Source: Flammula alnicola
Lineage: Eukaryota > Basidiomycota > Agaricomycetes > Agaricales > Strophariaceae
DNA length: 63,281 nt
Direction: 5' to 3'
Assembly: GCA_015499995.1 (NCBI GenBank)
Contig: JADNRV010000277.1
Coordinates: forward strand, 1 to 63,281
A model generated the notes under the pieces. That model saw only the letters and a list, made by a program, of their open reading frames with translations, searched no databases and had not been told where the DNA came from. Shown piece after piece: positions 10,691-22,294 of this stretch (positions within the stretch are counted from its first letter, which is position 1; every line of letters starts with the position of its first letter). A program made the translations under genes and the position numbers.

Positions 10691-13322
10691 ATGGTGTTTG
10701 TTTTTCTCGCTGAAGCTTTCACTCTATACGTCGTATCTTGGTTTCTCTGGAGAATATTCCGACAGGGTTTCAAGTTGGCACTAGATAACGTTCCAGGTCC
10801 TCCTGCGAAATCGTTCTGGAAAGGTGAGGAATTATATCCTTCTGCTTGCTATTCAGAAGGGTTTTCTAAGAAGTTATAATCAAGGTTCTTTCCCGGACAT
10901 TTTCAGCCTCGATGGATGGGCTTTCCACAAGGATATAGCCGAGAAATGTACGCAATTTTTGTACTCGTTCTCAGTTCGTATTGATGGTGGGCGTTCCAAA
11001 TAGATGGCAGAGTTATCAAAATTAAGGCGTTTCTTGGGGTATGTTCCTTTTATCTGGTGCTGAGACTAAATTTCTAACGCCAAAGTTTAGGAAAATAAGC
11101 TCTATGTCTTTGACCCCAAGGCATTACACCACATACTCGTCAAGGTAGTGTACTGGCAGATGGAATGTCTTCTGATTCATGTTGTCGAACTTCATTGTAG
11201 GATCAAGATATGTTCGAGTCGGCATTCATTACGTATGTCTAGGACCTTTGAGAAGGAGGAAGTATTCATTCATTCAACTGTTTATTTATCAGACCGAACA
11301 GGATACTCTTCGGCGAAGGGGTTGTAGGAACACTAGGTATGTACCATTTTGTTGCCGACATCGGTGTAGCTTACGAAACTCCTTGTAGGCGAACAACACC
11401 GTAAGCAAAGAAAGATGCTCAATCCAGTGTTTTCTATTGCCCACATGCGTGAAATGAGTAAGTCGGGGCCCTCTACGTTTTGTATGCGATCCTAATAGAG
11501 CACATGCCAGTGCCCATATTCTACAACGTTACTTACAAGGTGCGCCAATTTCCGGCGCATAGCTTAGCGGAGGTCGACTTGGACTGATGGTAGTGTTAGT
11601 TGCGCGCCGCGATCGCCAACAAAGTCAAGGACGGTCCTCGAGAGGTCTGTCGCTTCCTCTGATGCCCATTTCCGGAATCCTACTCCATTATACTAGATCG
11701 AAATCATGTCCTGGATGATGCGAACCGCCCTAGAATTGATAGGTCAAAGTGGGCTCGGATATTCATTTGACCCGCTAACGGAAGACGCCGTTCCCCACCC
11801 GTTTAGTATAGCGGCCAAGAAGCTCGTGTACGCTGTCTTCAAGCTTGTCATGAAGAAGCCGCACTGTTATTCATAATGCTATTCGCAGACCTACCTTCGC
11901 GAAAATGGCGTTCTCGTCGACCTATCTCCTCGCACCATTATCGAAGATCGGCACTCCCAAGTTCCAGCGTTTTGTCATAGATATTCTTCCGTGGAAGAAT
12001 CTCCATGAAGTCAGGGATGTCGTTGACGTACTCCACAACACTTCGGTTGAAATATTCGAGTCGAAGAAGAAGGCTTTGGTCGAAGGTGATGAAGCTCTTG
12101 CTCACCAAATTGGTCAAGGGAAGGATATCATGAGCATTTTAAGTACGTATCGTCATTTTATGTCGTGGATAAATCTTAAAGATGACGGGTCTTCAGTGAG
12201 AGCAAACATGTCCACCTCACAGGAAGATAGTTTGACCCGAGAAGAGCTTTTAGGTCAAATAACGTATGTTTCATACTTAATCTGTCTTAATAATTAGTCT
12301 GAACGTATGTATGCACCGGCTTGAAGATCATTAACCTTTGCGGCCATGGATACGACATCTGCTGCATTGTCTCGCGTACTTCACCTTCTTGCAACACACC
12401 AAGATGTACAGGACAAGCTGCGCAAAGAAATCAAAGAAGCCAAGGAAGAAGAGAATGGTGATTTGCCTTACGATAAATTGGTTTCATTGCCATATCTCGA
12501 TGCAATTTGTCGGGAATCCTTGAGACTGTGCGTCTTGATACACCCAGCCGTTCACTGATGAATAATATGAAATGCCAGTCATCCACCTCTCACCTATGTA
12601 AGGAGAATGTGGGTCTTTATGTCCAATTTTTTCCCCCATTCCTACGGCTATTCTCATAATTTTTGTAATTTGAAAAGCGCTCGCCAGGATGTCTTGCTCC
12701 CTCTTTCTACGCCTATCAAAGGATTGGACGGCCAAGAAATGGGTGAAATTCCTATTCCCAAAAACACAGATGTCTTCGTCGGAATAATGGCATCCAATCG
12801 CAACCCTGAACTATGGGGCCCAGATGCTGACGAATGGATACCAGAAAGGTGGCTCAGCCCTTTGCCAGAGACATTGACCGCTGCAAATCTTTCAGGCATC
12901 TACTCTCACCTGTAAGTAGACTATTCGTTCTGAGCTACATAATGCTTCTGACTGTGCATTCATAAATGTAGCATGACGTTCATCGGAGGCGGCAGAGCGT
13001 GCATGTGAGTTAATTGAAGCGACATCTATCCAGCGTTACAGATCTTGACGCTAACGACGTGTATCTCTCCAAGTGGATTCAAATTCTCGCAGCTGGAGAT
13101 GAGTAAGTCCAAATTTCAGACTCCCTCGCAACCTTACGAACATATGCATGGAATTTTTCAGAAGCGGTGTTATTGCTGTTAATCGAATCCTTCCGATTCT
13201 CGCCCTCCAAGAAGGAAATATTTTGGCAAATGACGGCAATTACAACGCCTGCTGTGGTAGGCGGTAAGAGCAATTTCCCTCGACTTCCTATCACTGTGGA
13301 GCACGTAGATATGGCAACGTAG
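10691..13322 (+). CDS. Cytochrome P450, tandem copy 2, intact
   Basis: Start ATG at 10691 (MVFVFLAEAFTLYVVSWFLW membrane anchor), stop TAG at 13320-13322. About seventeen short introns leave roughly 560 residues, and I could carry the frame through every junction. Landmarks are the hinge VPGPPAKSFWKG, the C-helix region GEQHRKQRKMLNPVFS, the I-helix FAAMDTTSAA, the K-helix ESLRL, VRRIARQDV, the PERW motif (IPERWLSPLP) and the haem loop FIGGGRACIG with the cysteine ligand. The I-helix reads A-A-M-D-T-T in place of the usual A/G-G-x-D/E-T-T, and all three copies share this. It is an ER-bound monooxygenase whose substrate is unknown. It is 6 bp shorter than copy 1 in one exon, in frame. The clan resembles basidiomycete-expanded P450s, but I do not assign a CYP family. 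Confidence 0.93.
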
Positions 13323-13869
13323 CTAGCATTATGGTGCTGTCTTGGACAAACTTTATATATAGCATCTCGGATGGATCCTAGTCGGATTGGAGTCATTGGA
13401 CTCGGAGCTCAAGCCTAAACTTGAAGGAGGCAAGTTTCTTGCTCCCCTCGATTTTACAAGCGAGTACCCAGTGCGCTGTTGGATGACGTCAGCTATTATG
13501 CGCTCGCAATCTTTGGTTTTCCCATCAATAGTCTGGGTATTTTCACGGTCAGAAGTAAGAAAAAGAATTCAAAAAAAGAGGAAAAGAGGGAATTCACTGG
13601 ACAGCTCTGATCCCTTCAGGGATTTTTCCTAGCTTAAATTAGCTTTAAATTTCATTTCTGCCATCTACAAAATGTCGAAAAATGCCTAGCGCCCATTCTG
13701 CACGCAGCCGGATAGATTTTGAGTGACTTTCAGGTATTGTTTTTTGAATATTGCGCTCAATAACCCATTTTATCTGTCAAAAATTTCCCCAGCCATTTCA
13801 GTTACTAATGTAAAGTATGTCTAATTTTTTCAACTGTTTCCGTAATTTATTTGAGCCTCTATCGAGTGC
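13323..13869. other. Gap after P450 copy 2
   Basis: Purine-rich stretches and short open frames only; nothing recognised as a gene. Confidence 0.5.
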
Positions 13870-13927
13870 GCAAGAGCCGATCCAGCAGGAGCAAGGAGTC
13901 TCAGACGCGCGGGAAAATATCACGTGA

Positions 13928-15566
13928 GTTATCTGCCATGGCAGATAACTTTCTGAGTGGCAGATAACTAATTTGCGAAATGTGAGCCTTTCATTGGACA
14001 AAAAATAATTCTGAAGAGATAGAAATTTTAAATAACACATTACTTGTGTGCGACCAACTTTTTACAGCTCGGAGGATATATTCGATGCCATAATTCGCGA
14101 CACTTCGTCGGCTTTCGTCATAAAGTTATCTTCCCGGAGCTTGCCGGGCAGATAAATACCCAGACTATTGATCGGTCAACCCAATCTTTGGCTAAGACTG
14201 AAAGGCCCGGACAAACAAGGACAAATCAAAACACGTAAATGGCTATCAGTAACTTTCTTATAATAAGTCTCCCATATCTTACTCATCCCTGGGTGTATCC
14301 TCAAATCGTTCTGCATCTCGGTAGGTTTGAAGTAGTAGATACACTTTATCTAAGAAATTTTACGAAAATCATCATATCTTTAGAGTTTTGGACCACGACA
14401 AAATCATGGCTGGACGAGGCTGGACGTCGGGCGGTTTCACCCGACGCCCCGGGCCGGCGAGAACTCACACATGGAGGCGAAGCGGGTTCGACATTTCCCT
14501 TCCTTCTAATCTTACATTCATTGCATCTGCCCTTTCACCTTCATCAAAACTCCGTGTATCAATACAGTACTAAATCCTTCATTCATGACTTATTCGCCCC
14601 TCCGGTTACTTTCCTTCCTTTTCTTATCTTGTCTTATTGGTTCTTTTCTTCTCTTTCATTGTAGCCTAACTTTCTACTCCCCGCATTCTATCACGATGAG
14701 CTGGCGAGGTCGCTATATAGTTATAGTTACCTGAGTTGCTTATGTAACGTAGTCAGCCAATTACATTCTCAATTCTCAATTACCATACTACTGGGTATCC
14801 GAAAGAGGAAAAAGAAGCAAAAAGAAGGAAAAGAGAGAGAGAAAGAGGGATTTCACAGAAATGGATGGAATTTTTTTCTCCAATTGATATCCTAGCCTGA
14901 TTCCGTGATTCTATCAATTTTTCTGATTTTTAGCTCTTTTTTCCGGCGCGCTTTGCGCGCATGAAGCTCGAGAATTTGCTGTTTCCGAGCAGGTATGAGA
15001 CATAATTTGACCTACAACCTTCATTAATTTACCTATGGACCTGCAATTAATTATGAGTATTTCATGTATATATCCAAACCTTTTGAACACAAAAACCCAT
15101 AGGCCATCTGCCAAAACTGGGCGGAAAAGGGCTCTCGAGGAGGGGATGGCAGATAACAGCCAGCCAAATATGGTAATGGCAGATAACATTGGCCGTGGCA
15201 GATAACATCTCGACGTCTTCCACAGCTCAAGGCGAAAATTAAAGAAATTTGAAGAGACAAATATTTCATTTACATTCTAAGCTACACCCATGCAAAATTC
15301 CAAGGCTCAAGGATGAGATTTGGGTGCGTGAATTGACAAATAGTCATTTGAGACACCGTGAGAGACAAATTTGGCTGTGGCAGATAACATTCTCATTTAT
15401 TACACCGTTTTAAGGCCAGCTAAAAAAATTCTAAAGAGACAAATTTTCTTAAAACATGCATAGCTACGCTCCTGCAAGATTTCTTGGTGCAGGGTACAGT
15501 TTTGCGTCCAGGAGGTCGACAACAACACTCGAGAAATGGCATTTCGGGGTTTGCCGGGCAGATAAC
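13928..15566. repeat. Diverged repeat cluster with GGCAGATAAC motif
   Basis: The ten-base motif GGCAGATAAC, or one base off, occurs at 13940, 13959, 14147, 15148, 15178, 15197, 15379 and 15557. At 13928-13949 two copies face each other as a perfect 22-bp palindrome. Three diverged units of roughly 190 bp can be aligned after the motif: each continues with a sequence like GAAGAGACAAAT and then AGCTACACCC-TGCAA. The block between about 14160 and 15130 carries no recognisable gene. It looks like decayed mobile or tandem repeat DNA between P450 copies. Confidence 0.65.
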
Positions 15567-16020
15567 ATACCCAGCACTGTGGGCGGTAAACCGCGAAGCG
15601 AGCCTTATGCCAGGTTGGCGGATACGTAATTACACACGTAAGACTCATCTAAAAGTTCCATTATCAAGATTGAGCTGCTAGTCCACGCCTCAACGTTCCT
15701 CAACCCCGGCAGCCCCCACACCTGCCCGACAGCTAATCCTGCAATCTCACGAGACGTCGTCCGAGGTCTCGAATGTAGGATTAAATTAGGCAGGGACGTA
15801 GCTTTTGGTCAATCGTAATGAGCGATTACAATAGCCACCACTCGAGGAACCATGTCCGGCCCCCGCGAGCGGCGAGGTTGCTTCCTTCGCATGCTTTTTG
15901 TTGGGACAGATGTTCCTTTGACGCATTGACAGGCGATGCTATTGTACACCCGTATAGTACATTCACTTTGCTCCCAATGCCTTGAATGACGAGACTGCAA
16001 TGATTCATAAATTCTCCTGT

Positions 16021-16560
16021 AGGCCTTCCTTATCAAATATGGGGCTCTCGTTGAGCTATTTGCCATGCCTGTTGTCCAACACTGATCTTCCTTCGGCATT
16101 TCAACCGTTCTTCGATGGCCATGGGAAAATCTCCATGATGATGTCAGCGATACTTGGGTATGCTCTACAATACTTCGGTCAAAAATTTGGAGTCAAAGAA
16201 GGCATTCACGAAAGACGATGACGCTCTTGACCAAGGGAAGGACGTTACGAGTGTGAGCATTCAAAGTATGTACGTGACATATCTTTTTTTTTTTTTTTTT
16301 GGAAAGCTACATCTGGAAGGCGACAGATTTACTCAATGAGGGACACGAGTGCAACGGCGGAGGATAGGTCGTCTCAAAAAGAGTTATCGGGCCAAATGAC
16401 GTGAGCTTTGTGTTGTTAAAGAGACTTTCTAGGATCGCTGATTTTAGCAGCTGTGTCCTCACAACACTGACGTCTTCCGTCGGCATCCAGGCTTACAATT
16501 GCAATGTACCCTTCAAACGCCTCTCAGCCACAGTACCGACTCCTACACTTGTTCTACTGC
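16021..16560 (+). pseudogene. Relic fragment of a fourth P450 copy
   Basis: Three neighbouring pieces match consecutive P450 exons. At 16021-16275 PSLSNMGLSLSYLPCLLS aligns with PTMSRMRFVSTYFLATLS of copy 1, followed in a shifted frame by residues matching the LHNTSVEIFESKKKAL segment. At 16336-16399 MRDTSATAEDRSSQKELSGQM aligns with the next exon. At about 16500-16560 is a weak match to the I-helix exon. Frames are shifted, a run of 18 T occurs in the intron, and the 5' and 3' thirds of the gene are missing. It is clearly non-functional. Confidence 0.8.
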
Positions 16561-16962
16561 TCGGAAAATAATCCCGGATTTCATCATCAAAGTCAGTCAT
16601 CATCCCACGTCAGGCTTCTCTCCACGGTTGATAACATTTTGGCTATGTGCGCAGGTTCCAATGAGATCTCGATCTGGGCGTCGTAGTTCTCACTTGTGCT
16701 CCTTTTACTCTTTTTAGGGAAATTTACACGAAATCCAGCGCGTGGTACCACGGTCTTGGTCCTCGTGACTCCGGAATTTGCTGGATGTCCGTCGTAAACG
16801 TCTACACGGCCTCTTCCTGAGCCTGCTTCGACCCAAGAAGCGAAGGCGGCATATACATACAGTCGAAGAGACAAACAAACCACGTTTCTCATGCTTCCTG
16901 AAACATATAGACCTTTGACTTCCTCGAGTAACTTATCTATCCAAGATTTCCTCTGGCCCACT

Positions 16963-19625
16963 ATGCTTATCCTTTTCGTCGAAGCGCTCTCTCTATATGT
17001 AATAACATGGGGTCTATGGAGAACATTTCGGGGGCGTTTCTTCAAGTCGGCTCTCGATAACATAGCGGGTCCTCCTGCGAAATCCTTCTGGACAGGTACT
17101 AGTAACAGATCTTATGTTCCACTTTCTAAATATTTACAGAGGGTTTTCGTAGGTGTTTTCCCCCAGGTTTTCAACAATAATGCATGGGAATTTCACAAGG
17201 AAATGACTGCAAAGTGTAAGAGAGTCCCTATATCGTTGAAATCTATAGTGAATTCTGAATATCTTTGTGAATAGATGGCAGCGTTATCAAGCTTAAAGCG
17301 CTTTTAGGCGTACGTTCACCATGTCGTTAAGAGTACTATTTTAGAGTATCTGACCTTGACCTTTAGAAAAACGAACTATTTATCTTCGACCCTAAGGCAC
17401 TACATCATATTTTCATTAAGGTCAGGATATAGCTTGAAAAACTTTTCATTTTATCTCATCATATCTCGTTCTAGGACCAATACATATTCGAAGAAACAGC
17501 CGAATTTATCCAGTACATTGTCATTTTATAGGATGATGCCGTATATTAATTTCTCTGTCTCAGATCGAATAGAGTTCTGTTCGGTGAAGGGTTATTAGGA
17601 ACTCTCGGTAAGCACTTAACTATGTCGGTGCAGTTATGGCTCTCAACGAAGATCCTATCGACCTCCAGGGGATCAGCACCGCAAGCAAAGAAAGATGCTG
17701 AACCCAGTGTTCTCGATTGCGCATATGCGGAACATGGGTATGTCGGATCTATCTTCGATATTATTGAAACGGTACTGATAAGCACGACTTGTAGTTCCCA
17801 CGTTCTACGACATAACTTACAAGGTATGCCTTCAGATAATTCCTAGGACGTTCTTCTCACTTTACTGCTAGCTTCGGGATGCATTTTCCAACAAGGTCAA
17901 GGATGGACCTCAAGAGGTCCGCATATTTTCGTCAATTTTGGGGTCATAAAGCCAACCTCAATTTATCTTAGATCGAAGTTATGAACTGGATGACGCGAAC
18001 CGCGCTCGAGTTGATAGGTCAAAGCGGCCTTGGGTACTCTTTCGACCCACTGACGGAAGATGCCGTCCCTCACCCATTCAGCAAGGCGGCAAAGAACATT
18101 GCGTTTGTGACCCTTTGGACTTTAATGTATACTTGAAAATTTCTCACTGACTCAACGTTCGCAGACCCATTATATTCAAAATGAGAGTCGCATGGGCTCT
18201 TTTGCTACCCCCACTCTCCAGGATTGGGCCTCGCAAATTCCGTCGTTTTGTCGTAGATATCCTTCCGTGGAAGAATGTCCGTGAACTCAGGGACATTGTG
18301 GACATACTCTATAACACTTCAGTCGAAATTTTCGAGTCAAAGAAGAAGGCGTTGGCCGAAGGCGACGAGGCTTTGGCCAACCAAGTTGGACAGGGGAAGG
18401 ATATCATGAGCATTCTCTGTACGCATTCACTGCTTCTCTTTCCCAAATTTTGTTCAGAAACTAATGCATATACTCAGTGAGGGCAAACATGACCGCCTCA
18501 AAAGAAGAAAGCTTGACCCGAGATGAGTTATTAGGTCAAATGGCGTAAGGATTAGTTTCCGTCTTCATGCTCGTTAAATACTAACCCCCAGTCTGAAGAA
18601 CATTAATATTTGCCGCTATGGATACGACTTCCAGTGCATTGACACGGCTACTGTACCTCCTCGCCACGCATCAAGATGTACAGGACAAGTTGCGCAAAGA
18701 AATCAAAGAGGCCAAAGAAGTGGAGGGGGGAGATTTACCGTACGACAAACTAGTTTCTTTGCCATATCTCGATGCGATTTGTCGAGAAACTCTTAGACTG
18801 TACGTCTTGCCATTTCCGTTTCCTGATTCCAACGAGCAGCTAAGTGACCTTACCCCCAGGCATTCGCCAGTTACGATGGCAAGCAGAACGCATGTCACTG
18901 AATCTAGTTATGTTCCGCCCAGCATTGATGACATCTTTTCATTTAAACAGGGCTCGACAGGATGTTGTGCTTCCTCTCTCCAACCCCATCAAAGGATTGG
19001 ATGGTCAAGAAATTCAAGAAATCTTCATTCCCAAGAATACAAATATCCATGTCGGAATTATGGCTTGCAATCGCAATCCTGAATTATGGGGACCGGATGT
19101 CCTCGAGTGGAAACCTGAAAGATGGCTTGAACCTTTGCCGGATACATTGATTGGCGCGCACCTTCCAGGCATTTACTCTCATCTGTAAGTCGCTTATTCG
19201 AAGACTTGATGTTGTGGTTTTCTAAATAGCTCGTAGTATGACGTTCATCGGCGGAGGCAGGGCCTGCATGTAAGTTCATTTCTGACAAAAATATCCACTG
19301 TCTTGCAGGTCATGACTTTAACGGTTACTTCTCAGCGGATTCAAGTTCTCCCAATTAGAAATGAGTATGATCATCTTATAAGCCCTTTCAAGAACATCTC
19401 GAGTCTTATGCTTTTTTTTCCACCCAATCTTCAGAGGTGGTGCTTTTGCTCTTGATCGAATCGTTCCGTTTCTCTCCCACCAAGGATGAAATAGCCTGGC
19501 AAATGACTGGACTTACAACGCCGATCGTAGTAGGCAGGAAACCCGAGGTTCCTCAACTCCCCTTCTCGTGGAACGTGTGGTGTAGTGGGAGCGGGATTCA
19601 ACGAGCCTCAAAGTTATGTTTTTAA
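16963..19625 (+). CDS. Cytochrome P450, tandem copy 3
   Basis: The start is the ATG at 16963, aligned with the starts of copies 1 and 2; an in-frame ATG at 16891 would add 24 residues. The frame runs through all exons: anchor MLILFVEALSLYVITWGLW, hinge IAGPPAKSFWTG (the first proline is A), GDQHRKQRKMLNPVFS, I-helix FAAMDTTSSA, ETLRL, PERW and haem loop FIGGGRACIG. One intron appears to use a GC donor (GCATGT, about 18888). Near the C-terminus a single-base shift around 19560 replaces the short conserved tail by an unrelated run ending at 19625; the haem-binding core lies upstream, so the enzyme could still work. It is an ER monooxygenase of unknown substrate and the most diverged full copy of the array. 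Confidence 0.87.
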
Positions 19626-19980
19626 AGTACTTTCTGAGCATAGGAACTGTTTTGTTTTGTTTTGAATGAATCTAGCTTTTCTGTTTTCCTCCTCGTCCTC
19701 TACTTGCACCTGCTATTATGTAAGAGTATAGAGTTTGTGTTTAAGTACAATTTATGTCTACTTGAGCGGTATATAGTAGCAGTGGGATAGTGTATCTACA
19801 ATGACTCTGAAATCACATCGCAGGCCCAAACTCTAGCCCAGATCTAAATAGATCCTTATTCGAAAATATGACAATAGTTGTTGCGGTTATGTGCTCCCGC
19901 AAAGTCCTCTTCCGCGACGCTATGACCGGTGCTATATGCGTCCACGTCAAAGCCTCATCGAAGACTGTTTTGAGCGCTTA
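19626..19980. other. Gap between convergent genes
   Basis: This is the shared 3' region of P450 copy 3 and the fucosyltransferase-like gene. It is T-rich just after the P450 stop; no further feature was recognised. Confidence 0.5.
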
Positions 19981-22294
19981 TCACCAGAAGCGGGTTTGAA
20001 CGGGATCAAAACCCTTTTGCTTGCGCAGCATCACGATATTTGACGTGAGGCTTGAGAACTATAATTTTGGAGGGTAAAGGTTAGCTCCACTATGACAAGG
20101 AAACATCGAAGGCGGGAAAAAGGTGAGGAGCCAGACGCCGAGCAAGGGAAAAATGAGGAAAACACTAAAAGGAGATACTCACCCCATTCCCAACAAAAAC
20201 CTCTGCCCGCTGCGCAACGTAGCTATCCAGCGCCTGCGCCACAGGCTTCTCCTCCCAGCCCAGCTGAAGGTCGCGGCTCGTAGAGACATCCTCCCATACC
20301 CACTCAAATTCCCACTCTCCTCCGTCTGCGCCCACCATGAAGTTCGACCGCGCCGCATCTTCGATTAATGCCGCCTTGACCTCCGCCAGCCATTCCTTAT
20401 CCCCGTTGGTCATGATATAAATCCTCTTGAGCGTTTTGCTGCTCACAGCCTGGGAGCGCAGTGCTTTAGATTTAGCGACGCCTCGGCCGACGATGTTGCT
20501 TCGCCTCTCTGTCTCCTCTCTGATTTCACTGTGCGACCTATGACCGTCGTCGTCTTTGTTCGGCTTGCGCTCCGTGATCTCTTTGGACACACCCTTCCAG
20601 CTCCACCAAGTCGACTTCGTGGCACGCCTCCGCCGGTCGCGCTCCTCTGCGAACAGTTCATAATCGTGCACGACCTCGCGCACCCTCTTCACGATCTGTG
20701 CGGCGTCCGGGAAACAATGCCGTACATATATCTCCTTTCGGTCACCCATCGACGCCACTACAATGTCGTCTGCCGCGTCTGGGCGCCTGTGTTCGTTTGT
20801 GGTGGAATCAATGGAAGGTGCGACGCGCGGCACGTCGAATTTGTCCCGAACACGGAATTCGGGGAAGGAGTTGACGCCTGTATAGGTGGCGCTCCACTCA
20901 GCGAGGTTCAGGCAGTGTTCTTTGAAATCTCCTCGGCGAAGGTGAAGGGCTAGGATGGGGAGCGGCGCAGAGTCGTTGAGCAGGAGTGGATTTGCGACTC
21001 GGAGAGGAGCGGGCGCTTTTTCCTGTGACGATGTTGGGGATGAAGAAGAGTCGCGCTTCTGTCTGGTGAATAGACCCCAGAGTCCGCCGAACGGAATGCT
21101 ATGATGATTTGAGAGAAAGTCTTTCTCCGAAGCGAAAAGGCGTAGGTTCTTCTCAAATGCCCCATGAATGAGAGGAGACCAGCCCCACTGGGTAAGGACC
21201 GGCGAACGAGAAAGCCGATCCCAAAGGTTGTGCATGCGTGTTGAGCCTAGGAGCCTGAAATCACCATGAAAAATCATTAAAAGGACGCCAGAAGGACGAA
21301 GAGGAAATTTACCAGATATCAAAGACGTGGTCGGTATCCTTTTTTACTTCGATGCATCGAGACTCTTTTACCGCAGGTATCTCTAGGTAAGAAAGCCATG
21401 CGTCGAGGATTTCCTCTCCTGAGGCATTATCAATGTCGAGCGAGGGGTTTGATTCCTGGAGGTGGGCTTTAACTGAATCCCTATGAATTATGACACGTTC
21501 GCTTGGAGGGCATAATCGCTCATATACCCTGCTCGATATGGAACGGGGTAAAACCGCGAGGCTCTCGTTTTCATCTCGCGGACCGCGACCGAGGATGTGT
21601 CCTGAAAGTTTAAGATCAGATTGGCTGAGCGTCAACGAGACAAAACTATAATACGGACCAGAAATCATAGTGGATAATGGAATGCGCGATGGAATAGGCC
21701 TGCCATTGAACTCTGAATAGTTGGAACCATCGCGATTCCACGTATAGTCATCCCATACATATCTGTGAGGGTGAAAGCAGTGTAAATATCGTCAATGTAA
21801 GACCTTTGAAATTTATATCTCACTGACCCAAGGCCTGCCTCTGACGCGAGTAAAGAACTGAACACCATCTCCTGTAGTACGTTCCCCCACCCACATCCAT
21901 AGGGGTGGTTAGCAAAGAATATGTATCTTTGCGAATCGTTGAGGTTTTGCTCAGACACGAGATCTTCATATTCCCTATATGAATCGTATAGTGGCGGAAG
22001 GCTGGTGTCGGGTACTGCTTCTTGTACTTGTGGATATGGGACGAGATTTTCCAGAGCGTTACCGTCTGCCCGACGGTTGGCGGAAAGCGACTCGACGTCG
22101 AGGGAGTAGAGCACGCCAAAGGTGACCACGAACGCTAGGATGAGGCGCATATAGCGTTTTGGAATACTCGTTGGCAACATCGCATAATGGCATTTGTCCG
22201 TCCCTTTGAATGACTTGTGCCCCAACCGCGGACTGTGGTCAGAGGTAGGAAGCAAATTGTATTCGCGCCATTGCCTGTTTAAAAAGGCGGTCAT
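19981..22294 (-). CDS. O-fucosyltransferase-like type II membrane protein
   Basis: Four exons. The start is the ATG at 22294, because the frame farther upstream lacks an ATG. A single membrane segment at residues about 50-66 (LILAFVVTFGVLYSL) after a basic stretch predicts type II Golgi or ER topology. The lumenal part has NHPYGCGWGNVLQEMVFSS at about residue 129, WDDYTW, then LALHLRRGDF with the GT65/GT68-like basic HxRRGD motif, and a C-terminal VFVGNG/FSSLTSNIVMLR split by the last intron. This order matches the fungal O-FucT-like superfamily; donor and acceptor are not deducible. The last exon (about 25 residues, ending QTRFW) is found only by splicing the C-terminal motif. It is convergent with P450 copy 3. 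Confidence 0.85.

Noticed and set aside
16283..16300. Run of 18 T as a possible regulatory or terminator signal
   Set aside because: It lies within the intron remnant of the P450 relic and is best seen as a simple homopolymer.
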